Source: Margaritifera margaritifera | Taxonomy: Eukaryota; Mollusca; Bivalvia; Unionida; Margaritiferidae | Direction of reading: 5' to 3' | Assembly: GCA_029931535.1 (NCBI GenBank) | Contig: JAQPZY010001610.1 | Span: 3,447,501 to 3,511,500, forward strand | Length of the DNA stretch: 64,000 nucleotides | In this document: positions 45,847 through 58,784 of the stretch, one piece after another | Numbering within the stretch: the stretch's first letter is position 1 | Layout: every line of letters starts with the position of its first letter | The notes under the pieces: model-generated | Databases searched by the model: none | Told to the model about the DNA's origin: nothing | The model's input: the letters and a program-made list of their open reading frames with translations, nothing else | Made by a program: the position numbers and the translations under genes

Positions 45847-47600
45847 CTATGGTAAAATCGGTGTTCATTAAAATTTCTCTTAAACGAATCTCTGAGTATG
45901 TTCATTATGACACCATTCAAATTCTGGCTTTCACACGTTATAATTATTTTATAGTTGGAAGTTGTATTTTTGGGGGTGGGGGTGGGTGGGTATTTTTTCC
46001 AACTTGTTTTGGTATTGTTTTTTCGAATATATAAGTTGTTATTTTGATTTATTTAAATAAGAAAAAATATCATTGATATTAAACTTATTTGTATCTTATT
46101 TAAATTTAACCAGAACTGCGCCACTTTCTCCGAAAGTCCCGTACCACCACCACAACCCGGGGCGGGGGTCAAGTTTTTTTCCTCAGCAGAGCTTTATTTA
46201 CACTACGCGATCCTACTTTGTGCTCCTCAAATTATGAATTTTTCTTATTTTATATCTTTCTTTCTATCGTGTCACACAGCTCATTATGCGTAAGTCCCAC
46301 GTGAGACCAGCTCCTCCCTTTCTGGCTTCGTATGTTGCATCTTTTGCGTTCAAATGGTATCTTTCAGTTGAGTTAGTTGTTTCAGCATGCATTTTATATA
46401 CCTGTGTGACTCTTCTCTCAAGCATGAACCACACTCAAGATCAGTCCCAGCCAATCCCCACTCCAAGTATTTCTGACTTCCTATGTTGCTTTGTGCGTTC
46501 ACATATCAACTTTTGATTTTGTATTTTATGCCTTTCCTAATCATGGAACTTATATATTTATTTCTGTTCGCGGAGTGTATTTGATCTTTGATCTGTTTTT
46601 AGAAGTGGCATTCTATAGACAGTAAGGATGTTCTTCGTTATTAAAGATGCTAATTCTTTATAATGCTGTTCTTGACACCGTTCGTTGTTTTATTAATGGT
46701 ATGTGATTCATTTAAATATGTATTTTATGTCAAATATCTTTCAAAGAATGCAAACCCTTTTTGAGATTCATTTAAACAAAGAAAATACAATTAAATACGT
46801 TACCTTGGTTGTTTTACTTGTAATAATTTTCTCATAAGTTGTTTAGATTTGTTTTGGGAAAAATCTATGAAAAGTAATATAAGATCTACTACGTTATTCC
46901 AATACACTAATTACTAGAACTCTAATACACATTTACTTAAATCAGTTAGGTTCGCTGATTTTACCAAATCACAGTTGCAGCATTTATTTGTGTAAGATTT
47001 CAAATCACTTTCTGCAAGATCGTTTCTTATTATTGACTCCGTGTAGTGTATTTTGAAATAGTTGAATGAAACATTGACTCGTAATGCAAAGTATATCTTG
47101 TGTCTGCAACTACAATTGCTTATTCTTTCTAATAGTTGAGAAAAGACTCTGCAGTTAAATATTGATTTTTGTGAAATAATGTCTTGTTGCAATTTGAAGC
47201 AATTAAATGTGTCATTCATAAGTGACATGAATGAAATATTTCACTGTCTTGTCTGTCAAGGAAAGGAAATATATAACATTTATTTACCTGAAAAAATCCT
47301 AGCAGACGACATTGCATTGCGTGTACTTCGGTATGAGTGTTCTAGTGATTATTTATTTTTGATTTGTAACGTTCTCGTATCCCTCTATACGGGATTTAAA
47401 AGACCAAAAAAAAAAATTTTTTTTTTGTCTAGCAGTCCCAATTTATTACCTACGGATGTCCACGAGTAAACTGTGGCAGATATATACGAATTGACTTTAC
47501 AGGGATTGTTTATTCTCACGAAAAATATGGATTTTGACAAAGGAAAAAAAGAAGTATAAATGACTGAAGTTGACGATCACATCGGTGTTAATAAAAAAAG
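45847..47600. other. Intergenic DNA, no gene recognised
   Basis: Opposing frames at 46914-47228 (minus, 104 codons) and 47179-47469 (plus, 96 codons) lack recognisable domains. 46286-46510 contains a weak ~135-bp duplication ('cgt/agac/tcag..ctcc', 'tatgttgc'). A T/G-rich patch 'ggggtgggggtgggtggg' is at 45971-45988. Confidence 0.4.
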
Positions 47601-47609
47601 AAAGCCACA

Positions 47610-48120
47610 TCTTGACCATGAAGAAAAGTGAATTGTGTGTGAAGCATGCTTTACTGCATGAAGAAAAGTGAATTGTGTGTGAAGCATGGTTTACTGCCTG
47701 AAGAAAAGTGAATTGTGCGTGAAGCATGCTTTACTGCATGAAGAAAAGTGAATTGTGCGTGGAGTATGCTTTACTGCCTGAAGAAAAGTGAATTGTGTGT
47801 GAAGCATGCTTTACTGCCTGAAGAAAAGTGAATTGTGAGTGAAGCATGCTTTACTGCCTGAAGAAAAGTGAATTGTGCGTGAAGCATGCTTTACTGCCTG
47901 AAGAAAAGTGAATTGTGTGTGAAGCATGCTTTACTGCCTGAAGAAAAGTGAATTGTGCGCGTGAAACATGCTTCACTGCCTGAATAAAAGTGAATTGTGT
48001 GTGGAGTATGCTTTACTGCCTGAAGAAAAGTGAATTGTGTGTGAAGCATGCTTTACTGCCTGAAGAAAAGTGCATTGTATGTGAAGCATGCTATACTGCC
48101 TGAAGAAAAGTGAATTGTGA
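47610..48120. repeat. 40-bp minisatellite, ~12 copies
   Basis: The unit is 'ctgaagaaaagtgaattgtg' + 'tgtgaagcatgctttactgc', nearly identical between copies, with tg/cg variants at the 'gtgtgtg' site. Confidence 0.94.
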
Positions 48121-49190
48121 TGTACGAAACTATTTGTTTTGTTATTTATTTTAAATACATCTTATGCATTACTACTTCGTTATTTAGGTAGATAAAGCCA
48201 TAAAAAAAAAAAATTGTATTACTTCATGTAATAACACCTCAAGACGTCATAAATGACGTCAATACGTAATGTAAAGCAAAGCTTAATGCCTGAGGCATCC
48301 CAATAAGCTCTAGTGTCATTTCACTACACTATACCGCAATTTTATTGACCATTACATTGTGTCATTTAATAATATAATCTTAAATTTGTGCTCATTTCAA
48401 ATGATGACAGACGTTATTCAACTCTCGACATTTCAATAGTTTCAGTTGAAGAAAAAAAAACCCCACTCATACATGATTCAATAGATTTTATATAATAGCT
48501 TTTTCTATGAAATAGGTGTTTTCCTAATAGCCTTCCAATTTTGCAGTTCCAGTTACAGTCACGGTTCAGGTTCTATACTAAGTCAGAATGTCACAACAGA
48601 AAGATGTTAGCCAATACGACAGATCAAGGAACTATGACAAGTCAATAACAAAAAATAACAAAAAATATTTTTAAAAACCCACAAACCGGAAATATTTTTA
48701 TCATCGAAATTAAATAATATTACAATACCAACATCAATACTTAATGTAATTACTGAATTCAAGTAGAGTATGACTTGTATTGAAAACAACCAATACCATA
48801 CCAAGGCAGATCAGGCTCTGTACAGAGCTTTAAAGAGGAAAGTGCGTCATATACTCAGTCTATACAGCCCAGTCCACTCCTTTATAGTACAACAACACCA
48901 CCACCACCATCCACCATCCCTTTACTGGACAAATTATTCTGATTTGCAGAAAAAAGACCTTATTCTATCCATCATTTTAATTGAAACAAAAGAACTATCT
49001 TATGTTAAAAGAAAACAAAAATATCCTGGTCAGAGAGAAAATCCCAATCAGCCCCCCACCCCACTCCCTCAATTAAAATGGCGGTCCCAATCCAGTGATT
49101 GCTGCCTCAGAGCTTCTAGAAATCTAAAGCAAAGATGTGCATTATTTTGATAAATGCTCCCTTTTCAAGAATATGTTACTAATTTTAAGC
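48120..49190. other. Intergenic DNA
   Basis: A 127-codon plus frame at 48770-49150 has no recognisable domain and includes a (CAC)n tract. 48241-48260 holds 'gacgtcataaatgacgtc', a perfect 6-bp palindromic pair resembling a CRE half-site cluster. Confidence 0.4.
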
Positions 49191-49192
49191 TT

Positions 49193-49250
<58 letters not shown>
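49193..49250. repeat. (CA)n(TA)n compound microsatellite
   Basis: Roughly 17 CA followed by 11 TA dinucleotides. Confidence 0.95.
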
Positions 49251-49251
<1 letters not shown>

Positions 49252-49594
49252 ACACTAGGTTTTATTTTTTTTATTTATTCCCCCCTTACCCCCTTACCCT
49301 TGTTGCCATCAACACTGTGTATTAAATTAAACCATGAAATACAATGTAAACAAAACAAACAAACAACAACAAAAAAATTGTCAAAAACGTTAAGTAATGA
49401 AATATAGAAGTTGATAGTTTAAGGATCTCATTAGATATATGCACAACTGTAAAGACGCCACTTTTGTAGTACAGTTTACTGGCCAATGGTCAAAAGTAAG
49501 CATTAAATACATAATGAAGTATTACTGATCACTTAAAATAGCGCCTAAACAAAGGACATTAAAAATAACATCATACATGAGACAGTTGTATAAA

Positions 49595-49965
49595 GAAAAT
49601 CTGATTTAATCTGAGACATATGAAAGTTTTCAGCCATGCTAAAATAAAAACCTGATTTAATCTGAGACATATGAAAGTTTTCAGCCATGCTAAAATAAAA
49701 ACCTGATTTAATCTGAGACATATGAAAGTTTTCAGCCATGCTAAAATAAAAACCTGATTTAATCTGAGACGTATGAAAGTTTTCAGCCATGCTAAAATAA
49801 AAACCTGATTTAATCTGAGACGTATGAAAGTTTTCAGCCATACTAAAATAAAAACCTGATTTAATCTGAGACATATGAAAGTTTTCAGCCATGCTAAAAT
49901 AAAAACCTGATTTAATCTGAGACATGAAAGTTTTCAGCCATGCTAAAATAAAAACCTGACTGTAA
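49595..49965. repeat. 51-bp minisatellite, ~7 copies
   Basis: The unit is 'aaaataaaaacctgatttaa', 'tctgagacatatgaaagttt', 'tcagccatgct'. The minus-strand 17-residue repeat (MSQIKSGFYFSMAENFH) is a consequence of 51 = 3 x 17. Units are nearly identical, which implies a recent expansion. Confidence 0.94.
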
Positions 49966-51733
49966 TATGGTTATGACCTTTTAATCCGTACATTTTCTGT
50001 CAAAGAGCTTTGATACAAGTGTGAAATGTATTGGGATAACCTCCCATGTTACAGCTTGAATACATCCTAAAATAAAGTGATACAGACAGGGGCCGCTTTT
50101 TGCCCTTATCGTACGTTCCTCTCTCTCTCTCTATGGGTGATTGGGCGTCGCTGGTAGAGAGGTTTCCCTGTACTATAAAACAGCCACAAAAATGTACAAA
50201 ATGTGAAACTTTATTTCAGCCAATTCAAATCCATCATAAAATATTTTTTAGAGTCGAGTTAACTCGACCAATAGGTAAAATGGTATGCGTATTATTAGCA
50301 TGATCGGTCTAGACCCTCTACATAACCACCATACATGCAACTTTCATACCACCATATATGCTTACGAGTCAGGCTAGGTCGTAGCTAATACATGCATTCT
50401 AATAAAAGGTCCCACCTACATGTCTTGGTCTAACTATAAGAATGATGCGTGTTGAGCAATCTTTCCATGAATAACAATTACAAATAACACAATTTTCTCG
50501 TGATTCACTTTCATTTAGGACTCGAACAATTATATATTGCATATTTTCCGACTAGTAGATCTTGGCAAACTTTGTCTAGTTTTGAAACTTGACAAAATTA
50601 TATTTCAACCTTTTACTACTAGTATCATTGACTTCTGCATACCAAGACGGGCCTAGGAGACTAGTTAGGACTTCAAAGGGCATACCAACTAGGGCATAGG
50701 AGACTAGTTACTATTTCAAAGGGCATACCAACTAGGGCATAGGAGACTACTTAGAACCCACGTGCTGTCATGAATAACATTTTGAGTTTTTGAAAGAAAG
50801 TATATATTGGCTCGTCTCACGGTTCCAACAAAATTAGAATGCAATCATAGAATACAATATATGATCTTTGAAGAGAACGATTTAAACAATTATGTTTGTT
50901 TGAATTCAGTTGAACGATCATCTGCGTTCGTTTGTTGCGTTGTGAAAGTTTGTAAGTATATACTAGAATATATCCAGTTGTGAAGAAAAATGTGAAAGTA
51001 AATTTCTCATGGCATCTTTAAAAAAACGGAATACGAATGTTACGTGGTTTTTATGAGCACACAGCTATTTTGTTTCGACCTTAATTGTAGCTAAGTCAAT
51101 GTCCTATCTAATGTTTGAAAGTGAATTTTCATTTAATTTCATTGCATTTTCTTCAAAGAAATCACTGTCGGTGTTCCAAGAAAAGGAAGAACACTGAATA
51201 CGAACAGTTTAACAATTCCCATGGGAAATGCTTACCTATTCAAACCATCTTATTATAAAAAAACGACTAAAATGTATAACTATGCAAATGATATATCAAT
51301 AATTTGAATAAAAGGATCGTGCTGTTTTGCACGAATATACTTAACTGAGACGAAGATACCTTGTTTACTCAATCTGGTATTATATATAGCATATGAGATA
51401 GATGTTGTAAATGAGATTAAATGAGATATCTCGTACATAAGATATCTCATATACGATATTTATATAAAAATATAAAAAGTAAATCGGTCAGCGACGAGAA
51501 ACTGTTGACTGGAATTTTCTTTTCAAAGACAGGGCTTCAACGCGATTTGTGACACATGTGTGGGAGTGATACCAAGACTAGTTCTCAAAACATACATTCA
51601 TTTTTATTGATCAGTCAGTTGCTTATTCAGGGGTTTGTTCACTGCCACAGGCAAATATAAAATGACAGTTCAGTTAATCACCTTTAACATCTCAACCCCG
51701 TCTGTAAGCGGATTAAACATACCAGTAATATTC
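49965..51733. other. Intergenic DNA downstream of the NLR-like gene
   Basis: 50655-50755 contains ~43-bp repeats with 'catacc aactagggcatagg' and 'agactagtta' (two to three copies). A minus-strand AATAAA (plus TTTATT, 51603-51608) is the first canonical poly(A) signal below the NLR-like stop codon. No gene recognised. Confidence 0.45.
51603..51608 (-). terminator. Candidate polyadenylation signal of the NLR-like gene
   Basis: AATAAA on the minus strand, about 510 bases past the TAG at 52119-52121. If used, the MITE at 51734-52021 would lie in the 3' UTR. Position-based guess only. Confidence 0.3.
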
Positions 51734-52021
51734 CAGGGGCGAATCTAGGAATATCGTTTAGGAGGCGCAGGGGGGGGGGGGGAGGAGGTAAATAATTAGG
51801 CGAGGGGTCTGTGGGATGGAACAATGGTGGGGCCTTGAGGGGCTAAACCCCCCCCCCCCCCCCACGGAAACTCCTGCATTTTAAGCGTCTGCAGGGCATG
51901 ATCTTAACCATGTACCTCTAAAGAAAGCTTTCTCTAGGAAACATTCCGGCTGTCTCGCGCTCATTTTGGAAGTGGGGTGAGGGCGCTAGATCCACGCCCC
52001 CCCCCACTCGATACGCCCTTG
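51734..52021. mobile_element. MITE with 'caggggcg' ends
   Basis: The left end 'caggggcgaatctagg' matches the complements of two right-side blocks, 'ctagatccacgcccc' (51985-52000) and 'actcgatacgcccttg' (52006-52021). Long G13 (about 51769-51782) and C17 (about 51847-51864) runs sit inside. Elements with such ends and G/C runs are common in marine invertebrates. Target-site duplication is not evident. Confidence 0.6.
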
Positions 52022-52118
52022 TGTTCCTCTTAAAATAGTGATCCACTAGATCTTCAAAGTGATACATTAAGCTCACGTTTTTCATGTTCTTGAATCACGT
52101 GTCCATTTCATGTCATAA

Positions 52119-55100
52119 CTAGTTACAGTGATTCAAGATCCTACCAAGCACATTGCAATGACTACCACATAGAGTGACCTTTTCGAGAGTCAACTCAGAA
52201 AGCACCGTCATACTGGACAAGTCTAATCGACAGTTATGGAGGTCCGTATCTTTAAGTCTTAATGTCTTCAGCTTAGTGCAGTTTTGCAAACTTCTTCCTA
52301 GTGCGTCGCAACAGTTTCTGGACAGCGTCACCTTTTCAATTGTCAGTTCACATAACTCTTTCATATTGCTCAGATCTATCTTACAATTATGGAGGTCGAT
52401 TCTTCGTAGACTGAGTGCCCTAAGTTGGGTACAGCACATTAAGGTCTTTCCCATTACTTCACAACAACTATAGGAGAGTTTCACCTTTTCCAGTTTCACT
52501 TCTTGGAGGGAAGACATCTTGGACAGATCTAACTGGCAGCTCTGAAGATCTGTTTTTTGCAATCTGAGTGTTTTCAGCTCAGCACAGAATGGAATTGTTC
52601 GACCCAGCTCATTGCAGCATTCACTAGATAGTCTTACATTTTTTAGTGTCAATTCATGCAGTTCTCTCAAACCGGACATATTTAACTGACATCTGTGAAG
52701 GTCTATCTTTTTCAGTCTCAGTATTCTCAGCTGGGTACAGTGAGACAGGGATTGGGCCAGTACATCACAGCATCCGCCAGAGAGTGTCACATGATGAAGA
52801 GTAAGTTCCTGAAGTACTGCCAGTTTTGATAGATCCAACACACAGTCCTGCAGATCTGTTTTCTTTAGACTCAGGGTTTGAAGCTGAATACACTCTTCTA
52901 GTGTTTTTCCGAGTACTTTACAGCAACTTTCAGACAGTGCGACACTTTTCAATTTAAATTCCGATAAGGCTCTCATGTACGACAAGTTCAGTCGACAATT
53001 CTGAAGGTTTGTATCTTGAAATCGTACAATTTTCATCTGTGAGCAGTGCATCATGGTTTTACCCAAAGATTCACAACAAACGTTGGACATTTTTACATTG
53101 TCCATCGTTAGTACAGACAGCTCCCTTTTGTCAGAAAGATCCAACCGGCAGTTTTGGAGGTTTATATTTGCAAGTTTAATCTTCTTCAGCCGATTGCATT
53201 GTTTAAGGGTTTTACCCATCATCTTGCAAGAGCTTTTTGATACTGCCACGTTTCCCAGAACCAGTTTTGACAGTAATTTCATTTTAGATAGATCTAATCG
53301 GCAGTCATGCAAATCCGTGTCCTCCACTACGAGGGTCTTCAGCTGAGTGCAGTTTTTCAGTGTTCTACCAAATATATTACTGCAACTTCTGGAAAGTGTC
53401 ACCTTCTTCAGTGTAAGGTCAGACAATAAGCTCATGTTGGAAAGATCCAGAAGACAGTTTTTAAGATCTATATACTCCAGTCTGAGTGTCTGTAGCTTAG
53501 TATGACGTGTAAGAGCTCCTTGTAGCAAGTCACTGCAATCACAAGTGAGTTGCGAACAGCTCACTACCAACAGTGAGAGCGTGCATGACTCTGGGAGATA
53601 AAGTGCACAGTTGTCAGCTCCATGTAACATAAAGGTTTTTAACTGAGACACGCCTGAAAGATCTATAATTTCGGTCGTATTGTCACAATCAAACAGGAAC
53701 AGACTCAGACTTTTCAGGGATGTTGAATGTCGTGCCATGATGTGGTGCAAATCAAACCTATGTTTGTAATTTAGGGACAAATCAGATATTTTCAAACAGG
53801 TGTCTTGTCCTTTAACCTCCTCCATACATTGCAGGTACAGTTGGGTGATCATATCTACAACCATACGATTGTCAGAACCCTCCTCTCTATACTGGATGAT
53901 ATCCTCATCAGTGTCACACAAAGTACATATTTTTTCTAAAACCGTGTTCCCAAGCAGAGGAGATATTCCTACCAGAAATATTACGACTTTTTCCTTCTGG
54001 AAGACATCGTTTAAAGTTTTCAAGTCATCCAGGAATATTTCTAGGTATTTTCTGCATGAGCAAAAACTGAGTGCGGTGAAAAGTTCTTGAATTGTTTTAT
54101 GAAGAAAACACACGCTGGTATTTCTGGCAAGATACGACATCGAATCTAACTTGGAGAGAATGCCAATATCTAAAGCTATTTCAAGTGTCTGTTTCCCATT
54201 ACTGCCCAAAAGACCGATCAATAATTTTTCATCAAACACGAGTGATGTCTCCTTCTGCTCGCTTAAGAGGAAATGGGATGCAACATCACACAAGGAAGCA
54301 AGAAAGCAATCCCCAAAAGTCTGTACCAAAGACGTTTTGGTTATTTTCTCAGGAAAAGGTGTTCGATTAGCTCCTTGATGACATTTTTTAGGTCTACGCT
54401 TCGTATTATTTTCATATTTTCCCTGATATCTCCCTATCAGCAAATCAACGATCAAGAGGTATATTTCGTGAAGCTTCTTTGGGAAGGATTTTTTATGCTT
54501 ATACCACAAGTGCACCAAGAAAAGAAGCAAAAGAGGTACATGCACGAGTTCTTTTATAAACCTATGACTGCGAATTGCCTCATGGAACTGTTGGATGGCA
54601 TTCTTATCTCCATAACACCGGTCTAGAATTCTTGCAGCAAATTGCATAGCATTTTCCCAATTGAACCCTTCAATACTCAGCAGTAAGTCAATTTCAGAGT
54701 CCTGGTATAATTCCATGTGACATAGTTTCCATGGTCTAGAAGAAATGAAGAAACAACATTTATGGTATGTTTTGCGGTTGACAATATCAAGCATGAATTT
54801 TGCTCTTGGACTGAGCTCATCGAGCCCATCTAACACAAACAATACTCTTTCTCCATTTACTTCCAGAAAAGTCGAGAGGGAGCTTTTACTAGGGCAAAAT
54901 TGGGATGGAAACTGAGCCAGTATGGCATCAGTAAAATCCTTTTCAAGAGACACCTCTTTAAGACTGATATAAAGAAGAACGTCAAACATCAAAAGTATTC
55001 CTTCGTCTTTAAGATCACTGGTTTCCTTTCTCTCTGAATTCTGACTACTTTTTCCCATCTGATGAGCATTGCACCAGGAGTGGACAACTTTCCTACAGAA

Positions 55101-55378
55101 AGTAGTTTTTCCAAGCCCTCCTTTTCCACGTAAATAAATGCGGTTCAACTTTCCTCTATCACCTAGGAAAATTTGTTTATAGCTCGTGACTTTCATGGAG
55201 TCAATCGGATCGCTCTTTCGTCTGGTCGAGATATTTTGATTGCTTCCTAACTTCTCGATGATGAGGTCCACATATATGTCTTCGATATCACACTTCATCC
55301 TTTCAAACGCTGGTGAAACTTGAATTGACTGTCGATGACGGTAGGCGTCTATCAAATGCTCCCGAAGTTTGTGGATAT
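52119..55378 (-). CDS. HEPN-NACHT-LRR NLR-like receptor, large exon: NACHT ATPase and leucine-rich repeats
   Basis: Final coding exon of an NLR-like protein, 3260 bp including TAG. It follows a 'ctttgcag' acceptor (AG at 55380-55379) and enters in phase 1. Counting from the Leu at 55355: Walker A GKGGLGKTT (77-85), Walker B VLFVLDGLDEL (171-181) and a sensor ISSRP (204-208) make an intact NACHT ATPase that should bind and hydrolyse ATP. A helical NACHT-associated region follows to about residue 500. Then come nine tandem 51-residue units, each two LRRs, with signature blocks 'L..L.L...DL.NC.LDLS' and 'L.ELTL..V.LS..CC..LG+.L..C'. It ends NHCN-stop exactly at a unit boundary. Whole model: 1406 residues over four coding exons, all phase 1. 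Likely cytosolic, using the LRRs for sensing or autoinhibition and NACHT for assembly. The ligand is unknown. Confidence 0.93.
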
Positions 55379-58300
55379 CTGCAAAGATTTGTAACCCATC
55401 TTCATATTAGTACACAACTTATAATAACAGAATTCGTTTGTGATCAGATGCAGGTGAAAAATAACCATATGTGGCGACATTTTCGAGTTGTTAAATTTTC
55501 GAGAAGTTACTATTTTAAAAGACTTACGTGTTTAATTTTCGAGGTTTTGACACTTGGTGGCACGAATTCATTTACTCCTCAAATTTTCCATCTGGATACG
55601 CTTTAGTGATTTTCACTAGCGAAAATATATCCACGTGGATATTTCTCCATATACACTAGAGCATAACTTCATAATAGAAACACGCAGTGATAAATTAACA
55701 GAGTGGTAGAGTTTTCGTATTAGTGTAGAATCGGGGTTAGTCTGGGACCACAACCAGTTATGACCAGACCAGAATGACCTAGAATACATTTTGTAAAAAT
55801 ATTCTAACAGAAAAATATTTACTGAATGGCTGGCTGAATGGATATGAATGATCTCGTTTGTATTTATATATATATAAAAAGAATTTTACGAAAATAACAA
55901 TGTTCTGCTACGTTTGCGAGAGAGGATAAATACAAAAAAAAAAAAGAAGAAGAAGAAAAAGTAACAAGATAGGATTGTACTAAGGAGCAAATTCTAGTTA
56001 CTCGTTAGAGATGCCGCAACTGATTTTCTAGATAGAAGGATAAACTATGAGAGATATATTTGTGTTTGTGGATCTGAGATAAACAACACATTATTCTACA
56101 ATCATATTAAATCAAATGTTCATAACCGTAGGTTAGGTGTACATAAAGAATAACATAATAAACTTTGTAGAAAAAAGAAAATGTGGATTGGAAGAAAAAT
56201 TTACTGACTTAAAACATTTGCATAAACAATTGTAAAATCCTATCAAGTTATACACGCACCTTATCTTCAAACAGACTGCTATTTTGAAAAAGAAAGGAAA
56301 CGAGGAGAAAAAAACAGGAGTACGAAAGCTTACAAAAGTTGTATAAAAAATAAGTAATGAGTAAGTAAAAAAATGCTTTATTATAAACTGGTTGTGGTCC
56401 ATAAATACCCATTCCCATACTACTTGTATTTATATCAAATAACTCAAAATGTAATGCTTTATAATCTACTGTTTTCTCAACTTTTAATAAGTAAAATATT
56501 CGTGTCTTTATTGTATCTACATACTGGTTCAAAAGAACAAATGGTAGAAACCAGATATGATCCAGAAAGTTTTTAATGTATAATTATTCTCCTTTGATTG
56601 ATATTCATAACAAAATACCTGAAGAGAACCTTTAAAGACGCGTTGGTCTGTGACAAACAATCGAGAGGGTAAAAAAAGTTTTCTCTTCATGTCTGTAATT
56701 TTTTTTATGAATCTGTAAAGACTTAAATTTAGAAATTACCGCTGTGAATAAGTCTTGGATTACATATATAATATAAAGTTTAAAATCCTTAAATTTGATT
56801 ACACAGGGTAGACTAAAACGATGAAATGAAGTAAAAGTGTTTCTACTTGAGCAGTGGTCTCGTGTTACTGCAATATACCACAGTAGTGCAAAGTCTGATT
56901 CTAGGTCTGTGAAATATTTTCAACGTAAACATTGTCCTTTTTTTTTAAAAAAAACACTTCAGTTAATTAAACATTGTCCTTTTTTAAAAAAAAAAAACAC
57001 TTCAGTAAATTATCGTCGCATAAGTCAAGCCTTCTAGGAAGGAACAAATTGGAGTGACCAAATGTGTCCCATTACAAAATATTTTAAACTTAATAAATGA
57101 ACACCGCAAACATCATTGTTTATGTTGTACGATGTTGGAGTTCTTTTGCAAACTCTGTAACTAGATGGATGTTTAAATCTCAAAAACGTCATGCATCTTT
57201 GTCGCACAGTCATGTATTGCGGCACACAATTCGGAATGTATGCATACTGGAACGTGAAAAGTTTCACTTTTTTTGGCTCACGTAAAACGATGGTTTAAGC
57301 TGATGAACATTTAGTCAATTGGGAAAAAAATTGTGTTGACAATTAACCAACAGTCTAAAACCTTTTCTTGTGGGCAACAAGCTTATCAAATAGGGAAATC
57401 ATAAAAGCGTTCAGTTCTATGTCTCAACAAAGCTGTATTTAAAAGCGTTCAGTTCTATGTCTCGACAAAGTTGTATTTAAAAGCGTTCAGTTCTATGTCT
57501 CAACAAAGCTGTATTTAAAAGACTTTCTTATTTGCCTCAGTGCTACATACAACTACTTGTAATTCGTGTTTGTATTTATTCTGTCTGTCCTATCTTTCAC
57601 TTCCATTGATTTCAGTAAATACATTATATGAGGAAAACAGTTTCTACAGCGCCATAGGCTTACGTTTTTTTGAGTTGGGTATCACCTACACCAGTTAAAA
57701 TTATTATCAGTTTTTCATTCATTATTAATAAATCGAAACTCCACCTAGTATATTTTTTTTTATTTTAATATTTTCAAACTTGTTACAACTTGTAAGTCCT
57801 TACACACAAACACACAAAATCGTGATGCACTAAAAATAGCAGATTAGACATGACATATTAAATGTTGAACAGATATATGCCTTCTATTGTTTAATCATGT
57901 TGCACATTGTGATTTCTGACAGTAAACAGTTCGAGATGTTCCTGTTTACCATATTAACTGTAGATTCGGAATAATTCATTAGAAAAAGAAGGCTTCTTGA
58001 ATTTACCAGCATCTTAATGAGTGAAAAAAAAATCCGTATATGTATATCTATTGTTAAAGCATAACAAAAGCGTGATTAAAGGAGATAACTGTTGTAGATA
58101 TAAAATAATAATAATAAAAAAAACAATAACATTTATGCGCTATGTAACATTCAATCGTAGAATTAGTCTGAAGGACAGGCGTCGAGAGAGTTCGAATTTT
58201 CTACATTTTACCTAATTTACCAGTCTTTGAAAAAGGAGGATGGAAATAGTGACATGTAATCAACGCTAATCCCTAATTACGGGCCATCTTCTTAAAAAAT

Positions 58301-58446
58301 TCTCTGGAATTGATTTTTGCATTGTTAGAAGCCATTTTTAATGTCAAATATAAGGAGAATATTTTTTTTCAACTCTTGCAGGTCAATGGGACTTGCAATA
58401 TCGTCTGAGAAATAATTATTTTTACCAATTCAGCCTTTTGCGTCAC
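55379..58446 (-). other. Intron between coiled-coil module 2 and the NACHT exon
   Basis: 3.1 kb. Contains a 38-bp tandem triplication at 57403-57519 and A/T homopolymers. Open frames of up to 94 codons (56133-56532) are Phe/Tyr-rich AT translations with no domain. Confidence 0.6.
57403..57519. repeat. ~38-bp tandem repeat, 3 copies
   Basis: The unit is 'aaaagcgttcagttctatgt' + 'ctcaacaaagctgtattt'. One copy has cga/gtt variants. Confidence 0.92.
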
Positions 58447-58524
58447 AAACATCATCCTTGTTCTGAAACTTTGTTTGGAGGTCACTGATGCCTGCTTTTA
58501 AATCTTCCAAATCTTGCTTCAAAT
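58447..58524 (-). CDS. HEPN-NACHT-LRR receptor, 26-residue coiled-coil module 2
   Basis: Acceptor 'tttgcag' (AG at 58526-58525). Reads (G)AT-TTG.. as DLKQDLEDLKAGISDLQTKF then QNKDDV, a clear heptad coiled coil. An in-frame TGA comes at 58432-58430, so the exon must end before it. A T|GTGACG donor at 58446 makes it 78 bp, phase 1 to phase 1, equal in length to module 1, and joins in frame to the NACHT exon (codon T+AT = Tyr, then IHKLREHLIDAYR). The donor is weaker than consensus. Skipping this exon also keeps the frame (module 1 G + AT = Asp), so it may be alternatively spliced. The role is probably a spacer or an oligomerisation helix between HEPN and NACHT. Confidence 0.7.
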
Positions 58525-58659
58525 CTGCAAATAAAATAAATGAAACTTGCGTCGAATGTTGTGGATTAACTATAACATAGCCTCTTGGGGACGATAATAT
58601 GGCTCAGATGATGCTTGTACGAAATGGAAATGAAGGAAATCTATTACTTGACATCTTTT

Positions 58660-58660
<1 letters not shown>

Positions 58661-58725
<65 letters not shown>
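58661..58725. repeat. (GATA)n microsatellite
   Basis: About 16 'gata' units inside the intron between the two coiled-coil modules. Confidence 0.96.
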
Positions 58726-58784
58726 ACATTTAACTACAAGGAGTTGATAGAGTCCAATAGGGGGCATATCAATACCTGATCCAA

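Noticed and set aside
46914..47469. Opposed 96- and 104-codon ORFs
   Set aside because: Overlapping in antisense, no domain, AT-driven composition. Insufficient for a gene call.
48770..49150. 127-codon plus ORF with a His run
   Set aside because: Includes a (CAC)n tract and no recognisable domain. No splice or promoter evidence.
52174..54626. Several plus-strand ORFs of 75-117 codons opposite the NACHT-LRR exon
   Set aside because: Antisense shadows of the LRR/NACHT coding frame. Their repeated Leu/Ser motifs mirror the LRR period.
55353..55355. Start of the NACHT-LRR protein at 55355
   Set aside because: That codon is TTG. A consensus acceptor at 55380-55379 and matching phase show that the exon is internal and continues from coiled-coil and HEPN exons upstream.
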